A DNA stretch of 11,682 bases from GCA-002731945 sp036344135 (GTDB lineage: Bacteria; Pseudomonadota; Alphaproteobacteria; MED-G09), in contig JAYYUG010000031.1 of NCBI GenBank assembly GCA_036344135.1, positions 1 to 11,682 on the forward strand, written 5' to 3'. The translations under genes were made by a program, and so were the position numbers. Positions 1 through 6,464 of this stretch are shown here, piece after piece. The notes under the pieces are model-generated. The model was not told the origin of the DNA. It was given only the letters and a program-made list of their open reading frames with translations, and did no database searches. Each line of letters begins with the position of its first letter. Within the stretch, counting starts at the first letter, position 1.

Positions 1-240
1 TACCGCTTCAGAGATGAAATGGAATCGGAAGCTTCCAATAATCCGCTTGGAAGCCTTGATAGTATTGATAATCTTAATGCAACCGTAACTTACTCTTTTG
101 ATAATTACAGCATTTCAGTTTTTGGAAAAAATATAACTGATGAGAGAGAGCAGAGGTGGTCCACTATTGGTGGTCTAACATCTCGTGGATGGTGGAATGA
201 AGGCGCTACTTACGGAATAGAGTTTTCTGCTAAGTATTAA
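1..240 (+). CDS. TonB-dependent receptor, C-terminal end (partial)
   Basis: The reading frame is open from base 1 and stops with TAA at 238-240, so only the last 79 residues are present. What is seen: a motif like FGKNITDERE, which is the 'v.v.NltDe' signature near the end of TonB-dependent receptor barrels, followed by alternating polar and aromatic residues and the final strand YGIEFSAKY, ending in an aromatic residue as outer-membrane barrels do. The family imports siderophores, vitamins, glycans or hydrophobic compounds across the outer membrane using TonB energy. The substrate cannot be read from this fragment; the neighbouring oxygenases hint at an organic carbon source, which is inference. 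An internal ATG at 19 is not the real start. Two hairpins with T-runs follow it. Confidence 0.85.
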   Translation, partial: YRFRDEMESEASNNPLGSLDSIDNLNATVTYSFDNYSISVFGKNITDEREQRWSTIGGLTSRGWWNEGATYGIEFSAKY

Positions 241-258
241 AATTTCTCTATTTAAATT

Positions 259-298
259 AACGATCCGGTTGATAAATATTCAAGCGGGTCGTTTTTTT
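259..298 (+). terminator. Rho-independent terminator after the TonB receptor
   Basis: AACGATCCG (259-267) pairs with CGGGTCGTT (285-293), nine pairs with one G:U wobble, across a 17-nt loop, and runs into seven T residues (292-298). It lies 18 bases after the receptor stop codon, the expected place. Confidence 0.7.
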
Positions 299-315
299 AT
301 AAAACTAAAATAATT

Positions 316-344
316 AAAGGCCACTTTTCAGGTGGCTTTTTTTT
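316..344 (+). terminator. Second, tandem Rho-independent terminator
   Basis: GCCAC (320-324) pairs with GTGGC (332-336) across a 7-nt loop, with an A-run before and eight T residues after (337-344). The stem is short but GC-rich. With the preceding hairpin it would isolate the P450 gene from receptor transcription. Confidence 0.6.
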
Positions 345-377
345 GATTCTTTAGAAATATTGTATAAACTAATTAGT
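343..377 (+). promoter_or_regulatory. Possible P450 promoter with palindromic operator
   Basis: A TTGATT (343-348) and TATAAA (363-368) pair resembles -35/-10 elements but with a short 14-nt spacer, so the promoter is weakly supported. Directly on the -10 edge is the perfect 10-bp palindrome ACTAATTAGT (368-377), where a repressor would block transcription of the P450 gene 30 bases downstream. AT-rich palindromes arise easily by chance. Confidence 0.3.
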
Positions 378-407
378 GAATTTTTTAGTTCCTAAAGGGA
401 GAACAGA

Positions 408-1652
408 ATGTCTGAACGCAGTGTTGAAGACTTTAGTATGCTAGACCCACTGGTGAGCAGTGATCCCTTCGAATTCTATAATTTGCTTCACAGAGAATCT
501 CCTGTCTACCAGATACCAGAAACAGGAATGTATGTTATCACAAAGTACGATGATATAAGACAAGCTTTGAGGGATTTCGAAACTTTTAGTTCAGATGTGA
601 AAATTAGCGCCAGAAGCGAATTTGCTGAATTGCATCAATCTATACTAATAGGCGGGGGTGGTTGGGAGCATGTTCAGACATTACAGCGAACGGATCCGCC
701 AACGCATGGGCGTTATCGAAAACTGGTTGATAGAGTATTTACAAAAAAACGAGTTGTGGAAATGACACCTTATATCGACGAAGTCGTCAATGAGCTAATT
801 GACAATTTTATTGATGATATGGAGTGTGAGTTTAACGATAGTTTCGCGATGCGCATGCCCGGTATTATTATTGCTGAGCAGTTGGGTTTGAGTCGTAACG
901 ATGTGGCAACATTTAAAAAATGGGCTGATGCCATGCTTGGTGCAACCCGGGCCCCAATTGCAACGGAAGAAGATGTCAGGCGGGACGCCGGTATTGAACT
1001 GGAAGCACAATTGTTTCTTGCCGAAATTTTTGAAAAACGTAGAAAAGATCCACAGGATGATCTTATGTCAGCCCTGGTACATGCCCATGGTGATGATGAA
1101 GAACCTCTCAGCATGCATGAACTGCAGAATTTGATGCATCAATTAATCACGGGTGGATTTGAGACAACTCAAAGTGCTATAAACCACGGAATGTGGTCAC
1201 TGGTGAGGTTTCCAGAAATCGCCGAAAAACTTTATAAGGACGAGACACTCCTTAAGCCTTTTGTTGAAGAAGTTTTGAGATTTGAAAGCCCTGTTCAGTT
1301 TCTAATGCGCCAGGCGACAAGAGATGTTGAAGTGTCAGGTACATTGATCCCTCAAGGAGCAATCGTAATGATCGGTTATGGTCCAGCTAATAGAGATGAG
1401 ACAAAATTTGAATGTCCGCACCAATTTGAACTCAATCGTAAAGGTATGGGGGCCCATATGGCTTTTGGCTCGGGTGCGCATCATTGTCCTGGCGCCGCAT
1501 TAGGTCGTCAGGAAATGATGAGTTCCTTTAAATATATCACACAGCGAATGGGCAATATAGAATTAGAAAAACCGTTGCCGACGCCAGTACACAACTTCAG
1601 TTTGCTCTTCATGCCCATGCATGAATTTAAAATCAAGTTTAAAAAACGTTAG
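408..1652 (+). CDS. Cytochrome P450 monooxygenase
   Basis: A soluble class I type bacterial P450 of 414 residues, the normal length, without signal or membrane segment. Visible signatures: TDPPTHGRYR at about 95-104 (C-helix region), the oxygen-activating I-helix GGFETT at 249-254, the ExxR pair E288/R291, and the heme loop FGSGAHHCPG at 353-362 with C360 as the axial thiolate. All key residues are intact, so it should be an active hydroxylase using electrons from a ferredoxin and its reductase, neither of which is encoded in the window. ATG at 408 is preceded by AAAGGGAG at a good Shine-Dalgarno distance. It converges on the SnoaL/Rieske operon, suggesting a shared catabolic role (inference). 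The substrate (terpenoid, steroid, alkane or aromatic) cannot be told from sequence alone. Its base composition looks richer in G+C than the cytochrome c and kdsB genes. Confidence 0.95.
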   Translation: MSERSVEDFSMLDPLVSSDPFEFYNLLHRESPVYQIPETGMYVITKYDDIRQALRDFETFSSDVKISARSEFAELHQSILIGGGGWEHVQTLQRTDPPTHGRYRKLVDRVFTKKRVVEMTPYIDEVVNELIDNFIDDMECEFNDSFAMRMPGIIIAEQLGLSRNDVATFKKWADAMLGATRAPIATEEDVRRDAGIELEAQLFLAEIFEKRRKDPQDDLMSALVHAHGDDEEPLSMHELQNLMHQLITGGFETTQSAINHGMWSLVRFPEIAEKLYKDETLLKPFVEEVLRFESPVQFLMRQATRDVEVSGTLIPQGAIVMIGYGPANRDETKFECPHQFELNRKGMGAHMAFGSGAHHCPGAALGRQEMMSSFKYITQRMGNIELEKPLPTPVHNFSLLFMPMHEFKIKFKKR

Positions 1653-1682
1653 CCTGGAAAGTAAATTCTTAAATTAATTATA

Positions 1683-1701
1683 GGAGCTTTTAATAAGCTC
1701 T
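1683..1701. terminator. Hairpin between convergent P450 and SnoaL genes
   Basis: GAGCTT (1684-1689) pairs perfectly with AAGCTC (1695-1700) across a 5-nt loop, with a possible extra G:U pair. It sits between the P450 stop and the stop of the SnoaL gene, which it touches. There is no T-run on either side, so a bidirectional terminator is only a possibility. Confidence 0.3.
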
Positions 1702-2236
1702 AATCTCTCTGATAGGCGGGATCGTTTCGACTTCTACTAGGAGTCGGGCCCGCAGCAGCTAGTTGGCCTTTCTCATTAGCGGGTTCAAATCTAACCCAAT
1801 CATGAACACCCTGTCGTTTGGCTATCTTCCATTGTCCATCACGTTTTTCGAATCGATCAATATATCTACCACCGACAAAAACATCCTCGTCAATGCTGGA
1901 ATCATGTTCTGCCAAAAACCCCATTTCCGATTCTTTGCCTTTGGCAATTCGATGATAAGCTGTCCAATAGGATTCAGACCAAGCGGTATCACCATTAACT
2001 TCAATTAAAATATTGCCGATATGGTGTTGTGTAAACTCCATTTCCGAAAGTATATCAAAGGCAAAATTACAAAAATCCGAAGAGGGTCCTTCATATTCAC
2101 CATGATGATGGATAGAGTCTTCATGAAAAACCGATTCCAAAAGTTCTCTGTCCATCCTATCGATTGCCCGACAGTATTTATAAACAACATCAGCTATTTC
2201 AATTTTTGTAGCAGCTACTTCTAGGTTGTTGGTCAT
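1700..2236 (-). CDS. SnoaL-like (NTF2-fold) protein
   Basis: A 178-residue protein that resembles the SnoaL_4 branch of the NTF2-like superfamily. Seen: an N-terminal helix with YKYCRAIDRMD and SVFHEDS (about 20-41), the HHIGN strand start at 71-75, a W-rich strand at 86-95, and the closing GGRYIDRFEKRDGQWKIAKR at 122-141, typical of these cone-shaped alpha+beta proteins. Family members are small cyclases, isomerases, dehydratases or binding proteins and often sit beside P450s and Rieske oxygenases in steroid and aromatic degradation loci. The beta subunits of ring-hydroxylating dioxygenases share the same fold, so it could also act as a partner of the Rieske alpha subunit (inference). ATG at 2236 lies 9 nt after the Rieske stop; TAAGGAAC overlapping that stop serves as ribosome binding site, so the two genes are one operon. 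Confidence 0.85.
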   Translation of the reverse strand: MTNNLEVAATKIEIADVVYKYCRAIDRMDRELLESVFHEDSIHHHGEYEGPSSDFCNFAFDILSEMEFTQHHIGNILIEVNGDTAWSESYWTAYHRIAKGKESEMGFLAEHDSSIDEDVFVGGRYIDRFEKRDGQWKIAKRQGVHDWVRFEPANEKGQLAAAGPTPSRSRNDPAYQRD

Positions 2237-2245
2237 TTTTGTTCC

Positions 2246-3610
2246 TTAAGCGTCTCCGCCGCTATCCCCAAAGAGATAACGATCAATATTTTCATGGAAA
2301 AAACGAATTCTATTTTCTTGCGCAGGCATGTAGTCACCAATGTAACCTCTTGAGCTCAGGCCCTTTTGTTGACTCTGCCATATTGCAACATCTTCTTCTA
2401 TACCAGACCCGACATCTATTTCTCCCACTTTTCCTTTAATATTTTCTGCTTTTATAGAAATGTCAGTCATCTTGCCTAACATAGGTGAATAATATTCCTT
2501 AATATTTTCTGGGAACCAAGTGAGATACCAATAATCAAAAAAACATTTTGTGGGATCGGTAGGATGTGGTGTTCCCCTCAACCATTGCATTCCATCAGGT
2601 TTTACACTGAAAGAGATATTGGGAAATATTGTATAGTGATAATGGTCCGTCAACTGACCATCATTAAACTTATCAAAATCATACCCTTTACTTTTTGCCA
2701 AATTACGTTTTTGTTTTTGGATATCTCCCCTTATTTCAAGTAACTTACCTTTATAGTCCTCTGGTTTCATGTCCCAATATTCCATGTGTGGTCCTAGGGA
2801 TTCGAGAATCTTGTTTTCTTCGTTATAAACGCTCTTGCTTGGTATAAAACCAGGCATAAGCATTCGGCAGTGCATACTTTCATAAAGATCAAACTGACAT
2901 GCATAATACTTCTCATCGGCAATATATTTTAGAGCAGGATGAACATAGGGAGTATGGTACGATTCATTAAAGTTATCTTGAACGCATTTCCAATTCCAAT
3001 TGCCTTCCTCAACAGTTACCCAATGCGTCCTTTTCATCTCAGAAATGGGATAATTTTCAAGATGCGTCATCACAGGTTCAAGATAATTTTTTAAACTGTC
3101 ACATTGTGGATCCAAATTAAACCAGATGAAGCCTTGCCATACTTCAGACTTTATCTCTATTAGATTCCTTTTTCCGCATGGTGATCCTTGAACAAAATCC
3201 TCCTCATCAGGAACCCAATTAAGTTTCCCATCCAAACCAAATTTCCAAGCATGATATGCACAAGAAAAGCTTTCTAAATTTCCTTCTTGAATTTGAACGA
3301 GTTGATTGCCGCGATGTTGGCAGACATTATAAAAGCATCGGATATTTGAATCTTCGCCTTTTACACAAAGAATATTTTCTGGGCCAAAATCAAAAGTGAA
3401 AAAATCTCCCGGTTTTTCCAATTGTTGCTCTAGGCCGGCGACTTGCCAAACTTTTGTCCATAATCTTTCCCACTCTAGTTTCATAAATTCTTTAGAAGTA
3501 TACCTATCGCCCAATATGGGTTTGTTGCCTAACTTGGGTTCTGGTGCCTTTGTTGTATCTACGCCCATAGGAGGACTAGATTTTACAATATCTTTTTTGG
3601 ATGATTTCAA
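2246..3610 (-). CDS. Rieske non-heme iron oxygenase, alpha subunit (first copy)
   Basis: A 454-residue ring-hydroxylating oxygenase alpha subunit. The N-terminal Rieske domain has C97-x-H99 (CQHRG) and C117-x-x-H120 (CAYH), the 2Fe-2S ligands. The catalytic domain has the 2-His-1-carboxylate site: H219 and H224 in ESYHTPYVHP, with D407 near the C-terminus as the likely third ligand. The residue three before H219, Asp in naphthalene dioxygenase, is Glu (E216), as in the carnitine and glycine-betaine oxygenase branches. The start is a TTG with AAGGGG six bases upstream; TAA lies in frame four codons before it, and the next ATG (residue 15) has no ribosome binding site. It is followed by the SnoaL gene in the same operon. 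Substrate is unknown: aromatic, steroid or N-methyl compounds are all possible. No ferredoxin or reductase is nearby. Confidence 0.93.
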   Translation of the reverse strand: MKSSKKDIVKSSPPMGVDTTKAPEPKLGNKPILGDRYTSKEFMKLEWERLWTKVWQVAGLEQQLEKPGDFFTFDFGPENILCVKGEDSNIRCFYNVCQHRGNQLVQIQEGNLESFSCAYHAWKFGLDGKLNWVPDEEDFVQGSPCGKRNLIEIKSEVWQGFIWFNLDPQCDSLKNYLEPVMTHLENYPISEMKRTHWVTVEEGNWNWKCVQDNFNESYHTPYVHPALKYIADEKYYACQFDLYESMHCRMLMPGFIPSKSVYNEENKILESLGPHMEYWDMKPEDYKGKLLEIRGDIQKQKRNLAKSKGYDFDKFNDGQLTDHYHYTIFPNISFSVKPDGMQWLRGTPHPTDPTKCFFDYWYLTWFPENIKEYYSPMLGKMTDISIKAENIKGKVGEIDVGSGIEEDVAIWQSQQKGLSSRGYIGDYMPAQENRIRFFHENIDRYLFGDSGGDA

Positions 3611-3624
3611 TTTTTCCCCTTATT

Positions 3625-3645
3625 TTCAGATTTAATGTGTCTGAA
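3625..3645 (-). promoter_or_regulatory. Inverted repeat in the Rieske/SnoaL operon leader
   Basis: TTCAGA (3625-3630) and TCTGAA (3640-3645) form a perfect 6-bp inverted repeat around a 9-nt spacer. It lies just downstream of a promoter-like pair and 15 bases before the TTG start, as expected for a repressor operator. It could instead be a small RNA hairpin. Confidence 0.4.
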
Positions 3646-3653
3646 TCAGTTTA

Positions 3654-3681
3654 TTAATAAGAAATTAATATCTTTAATCAA
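3654..3681 (-). promoter_or_regulatory. Candidate sigma-70 promoter of the Rieske/SnoaL operon
   Basis: On the minus strand, TTGATT (3681-3676) and TATTAA (3659-3654) are separated by 16 bases. Transcription would begin near 3647, so the inverted repeat at 3625-3645 would overlap the first transcribed bases. The region is very AT-rich, which lowers confidence. Confidence 0.35.
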
Positions 3682-3735
3682 CATAATTAGAACACGAAAT
3701 TTAATAAAAACAACAAAAAAGTAGCTTAATCCTCC

Positions 3736-4647
3736 TCAATCTGCGCCGACGAGTGAAAGTGGGTTTTCAGATAAGGAATTTAAATAAGCTATCAAATTGG
3801 CTCTATCTTTATCCTTCCTAAGACCAACAAATGCCATAGCATTACCCGGGGCGTATTTCCTTGGGCTTTTAAGATAAAGATTTATATCTTCTATAGTCCA
3901 ATTTCCTCCCAAGGATTTAAGTGAATTCGAATATTTGAAATTTTCTTTTGATGCTTTTTCCGTATTCAATATAGCCCACAAATTTGGTCCAATTCGGTTT
4001 TGTCCATTAAGTTCAAAACCATGACATGCAGTGCATTTCATTGATACTTTCTTTCCTTTATCAACTGATGCCGAAGCTAACATTTGTTCGAAAGTCAACT
4101 TAGGTTTTTCTTCTAAGTTTATTTCTTGATTCGTTGTTGTATTTGACGTCATAGCTATTTCATTTGTGTCAATATTTTCTGAGAATGTTGAGCTTATTGC
4201 CATTAATATTGAAATTTCTTTTTCTTTTCTATCAATTCTTCTTTGTATGTCACCTCTACCAAGAATCTTATGTGACTTACTAACGATAATATTTTTCAGC
4301 TCATTTTCAAGAATTCTAATTTCCGATTTTATACCTTCCAAGGTTGTCATGGTTTTAGTTTCCTTAGCCAATTTTTCCTTTTCTTTTCTTTTATTTTTTA
4401 GTGCAGTTCTCCCCAAGACAGTATGAGTAACAGTTCTTTCAACAAGCAATAAATCTTTATTTACTTCATCGTGAAGCCTTTTTAGCCTTTCAGCTTCGAC
4501 AAGAGCCTTGGCATAGATTTCTTCCTTACCCATGAAGTCAATCGAATCCATTTGGAAAATCTTATTGCTGATACTATTAAGTCCCCAAAGTGATGCAAAA
4601 ACAATTAATAAAGAGAGCAAAAATTTATTTATATCTTTAAATTTCAT
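3736..4647 (-). CDS. Membrane-anchored c-type cytochrome with coiled-coil insertion
   Basis: A 303-residue class I cytochrome c, resembling alphaproteobacterial CycM/cytochrome c552, which carries electrons to terminal oxidase. Residues 9-24 form one hydrophobic signal anchor, followed by GLNSISNKIF, close to the CycM anchor. The C-terminal domain has the heme site CTACH (C205, C208, H209) and a probable distal Met in PGNAM (M271). Between them, residues about 40-155 are a charged Lys/Glu-rich helical stretch with two related units (HTVLGR at 75-80 and HKILGR at 126-131, each followed by a KEKE run), then a Thr/Asn-rich linker. CycM-like proteins I know are under about 200 residues and lack this spacer. 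ATG at 4647 was chosen; a longer reading would start at a TTG at 4704 without support. It is divergent from kdsB. Confidence 0.88.
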   Translation of the reverse strand: MKFKDINKFLLSLLIVFASLWGLNSISNKIFQMDSIDFMGKEEIYAKALVEAERLKRLHDEVNKDLLLVERTVTHTVLGRTALKNKRKEKEKLAKETKTMTTLEGIKSEIRILENELKNIIVSKSHKILGRGDIQRRIDRKEKEISILMAISSTFSENIDTNEIAMTSNTTTNQEINLEEKPKLTFEQMLASASVDKGKKVSMKCTACHGFELNGQNRIGPNLWAILNTEKASKENFKYSNSLKSLGGNWTIEDINLYLKSPRKYAPGNAMAFVGLRKDKDRANLIAYLNSLSENPLSLVGAD

Positions 4648-4689
4648 TCTTAAGTTTCTTTTCTCTTTATCATAATTTCCAATAATTAT

Positions 4690-4718
4690 TTGAATATGAG
4701 ACAATCTTTACGGATACT
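4690..4718 (+). promoter_or_regulatory. Candidate promoter for kdsB-pheA
   Basis: TTGAAT (4690-4695) and GATACT (4713-4718) are 17 bases apart, 29 bases before the kdsB ATG, each matching four of six consensus positions. This 100-base divergent region must also hold the cytochrome c promoter, which I could not place. Confidence 0.35.
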
Positions 4719-4747
4719 TAATAAATTTAATCGAATAGAATAGCAAT

Positions 4748-5473
4748 ATGAAAAATGTAATAATTATACCTAGCAGAATGGAATCTTCACGATTACCAGG
4801 AAAGCCTTTGGCCGAAATAGAAGGTTTACCCATGATTGTACATGTTTATCATAGAGCCTTAGAAGCGGATTGTGGAGAGGTTATAGTTGCTGCCGGTGAT
4901 AAAGAAATATGTGAAGTTATAAAAAAACATGGAGGTGAAGCTATATTAACCAAATCATCTCATCCATCTGGATCAGACAGAATCCACGAAGCCCTTAATA
5001 TTTTTGATCCGGAAAAAAATTATGAAAATATTATTAATTTACAAGGAGATCTACCCAATATCGGAAAAGATGCAATCAAAAAAATTCTCTTATCATTATA
5101 CTCGGATGAATCTACAGATATATCCACCCTCGGCGCTAATATTGGGCCCAATGATATTAATAATCCCAATGTGGTTAAGGCTATTGTAAGAGATTATAAA
5201 CGTAGCAAAAAAGTGGATGATTTTGTCCGAACGATAGACGATAAAAAAAATGGCGGCATCTATCATCATAATGGTGTTTAAGGATATAGAAGACAGTCTT
5301 TAGAGAGATTTGTTAATTTAAAACAATCTATTAGAGAAAAAAAGAAGAAGTTGGAACAGCTTAGAGCCTTAGATAATGATATGGTAATTTCAATCGAACT
5401 AATAGATAACATTCCTGTGGGAGTTGACACAGAAGATGATCTAAACTTAATCAGAAAGAAAATGGGAGAATAA
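4748..5473 (+). pseudogene. kdsB: 3-deoxy-manno-octulosonate cytidylyltransferase, broken by an in-frame stop
   Basis: CMP-Kdo synthetase activates Kdo with CTP for lipopolysaccharide assembly in the cytoplasm. Clear family signatures: SSRLPGKPL at 13-21, SSHPSGSDRIHEAL at 70-83, the metal-binding LQGDLP at 98-103 and NPNVVKA at 139-145. After residue 177 (YHHNGV) the frame meets TAA at 5279-5281, where the family has Tyr in GxYxYR. The same frame continues without shift for 63 more residues (GYRRQSLERF, KLEQLRALDN, GVDTEDDL) to TAA at 5471-5473. Read through, it would be 241 residues, the normal length. One base (TAT or TAC to TAA) explains the break. Upstream, the usual ALYFTRAxxP segment is replaced by KVDDFVRTID (156-165), keeping only F159 and R161, and the HHIGL motif reads HHNGV. 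The lost part carries the second metal-site Asp. A 177-residue product is probably inactive; a base error is also possible. Confidence 0.8.
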
Positions 5474-5475
5474 AA

Positions 5476-6300
5476 ATGTCTGACAGAATAGCTTATCAGG
5501 GAGAACCAGGAGCGAATTCCCATATCGCCTGTAGATTGTATCGTCCAGATATGGAGCCTTTAGCGCTAAAAACTTTTGACCAGGTTTTTAAAGTCTTAGA
5601 GAACCAAGAAGCTGAATTTGCTATGATACCTATAGAGAATTCCATTGCCGGAAGAGTTTCAGATATCCACAGACTGATGCCTGTATCTAATTTGCAGATT
5701 ATAGGAGAATATTTTCTTAAGATTGAACACTGCCTCATGGCCAAGAAGGGAACTGTTCTTGGAGATCTAGAGACTGTCCAGAGTCATGAAATGGCGCTTA
5801 GTCAATGTAGAAAGACTATAGAAGATTTGGGTTTGGAACCAATTGTTGGTGCTGATACGGCCGGATCGGCAAGGGAAATATCCGAGACTAATGATAGAGG
5901 CTTGTCAGCTATAGCCTCACCTTTGGCTGCAGAGATATATAATTTAAATATTTTGAAAAAAAATATGGAAGATACTGGGAAGAACACGACAAGATTTCTT
6001 ATATTGAGCAAAGATGCCCAAAAGCCAAAGATTGATGAAGGACCAGCTATTACTACAATAATATTTAAAGTAAAGAATGTACCTTCGGCTTTATATAAAG
6101 CTTTGGGGGGATTTGCTACCAACGGAGTCAATATGTTGAAATTAGAAAGTTACCAAGTTGATGGTAGCTTCCAATCAACTCAATTTTATGCAGATTTGGA
6201 GGGTCACAACGATCAAGATTCAGTCAAACTTGCTTTAGAAGAGTTGAGTTTTTATTCTGAAGAAGTTAAAATATTGGGCGTATATCCATCAGAAAGATAA
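5476..6300 (+). CDS. pheA: Prephenate dehydratase
   Basis: A 274-residue stand-alone prephenate dehydratase, converting prephenate to phenylpyruvate in phenylalanine synthesis. No chorismate mutase domain is present. Visible motifs of the PDT domain: YQGEPGANSH (7-16), PIENSIAGRV (52-61), HCLM (85-88), SHEMALSQC (103-111), DTAGSA (127-132), IASPLAAEIYNL (146-157) and the catalytic TRF at 172-174. Residues about 190-270 are an ACT domain for phenylalanine feedback, with NVPSALYKALGGFATNGVN and LESY at 223-226. All catalytic motifs are intact, in contrast to the damaged kdsB next door. ATG at 5476 lies 2 nt after the kdsB stop, and GGGAGA at 5464-5469 inside the end of kdsB is its ribosome binding site. 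An early stop in kdsB could lower its expression by polarity (inference). Confidence 0.96.
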   Translation: MSDRIAYQGEPGANSHIACRLYRPDMEPLALKTFDQVFKVLENQEAEFAMIPIENSIAGRVSDIHRLMPVSNLQIIGEYFLKIEHCLMAKKGTVLGDLETVQSHEMALSQCRKTIEDLGLEPIVGADTAGSAREISETNDRGLSAIASPLAAEIYNLNILKKNMEDTGKNTTRFLILSKDAQKPKIDEGPAITTIIFKVKNVPSALYKALGGFATNGVNMLKLESYQVDGSFQSTQFYADLEGHNDQDSVKLALEELSFYSEEVKILGVYPSER

Positions 6301-6320
6301 ATATCTAAATACTAGCGCTT

Positions 6321-6346
6321 TTAACATAGTGTGTAACATGTGTTAA
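6321..6346. repeat. Inverted repeat upstream of amtB
   Basis: TTAACA (6321-6326) faces TGTTAA (6341-6346), and the right half also belongs to a tighter repeat TAACA-TG-TGTTA (6334-6345). It lies about 120 bases before the ammonium transporter in a 164-base gap. I see no good sigma-54 -24/-12 site and no NtrC-like TGCACC/TGGTGCA box. It may be a regulator site or chance in AT-rich DNA. Confidence 0.35.
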
Positions 6347-6464
6347 CCAAGGTTCATTTTATTGAAATTTAGGGGTTTTACTTCTCTAAAGTTTTAGTCA
6401 TAATAATTCCTTTGTTTTATTAAAGTTAATGATCTTTTGATTTTTTTTATGGGGGAATTTGACA

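Noticed and set aside
770..1114. 114-residue open frame on the minus strand inside the P450 gene
   Set aside because: Low-complexity Ser-rich product fully overlapping an intact P450 with conserved motifs; a shadow frame.
4702..4704. Longer cytochrome c start at TTG
   Set aside because: It adds 19 polar residues before the membrane anchor, while ATG at 4647 gives the usual short N-terminus.
5279..5281. TAA in kdsB as a reassigned or recoded codon
   Set aside because: Other genes in the window (receptor, pheA, nudC) end normally at TAA, and there is no sign of a recoding element; mutation or base error is simpler.
5802..6131. 109-residue open frame on the minus strand inside pheA
   Set aside because: Overlaps the conserved PheA coding region and shows no ribosome binding site or recognisable domain.
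6459..6461. TTG start for the ammonium transporter
   Set aside because: Only 2 nt from GGGGGA; the ATG at 6465 has proper spacing.
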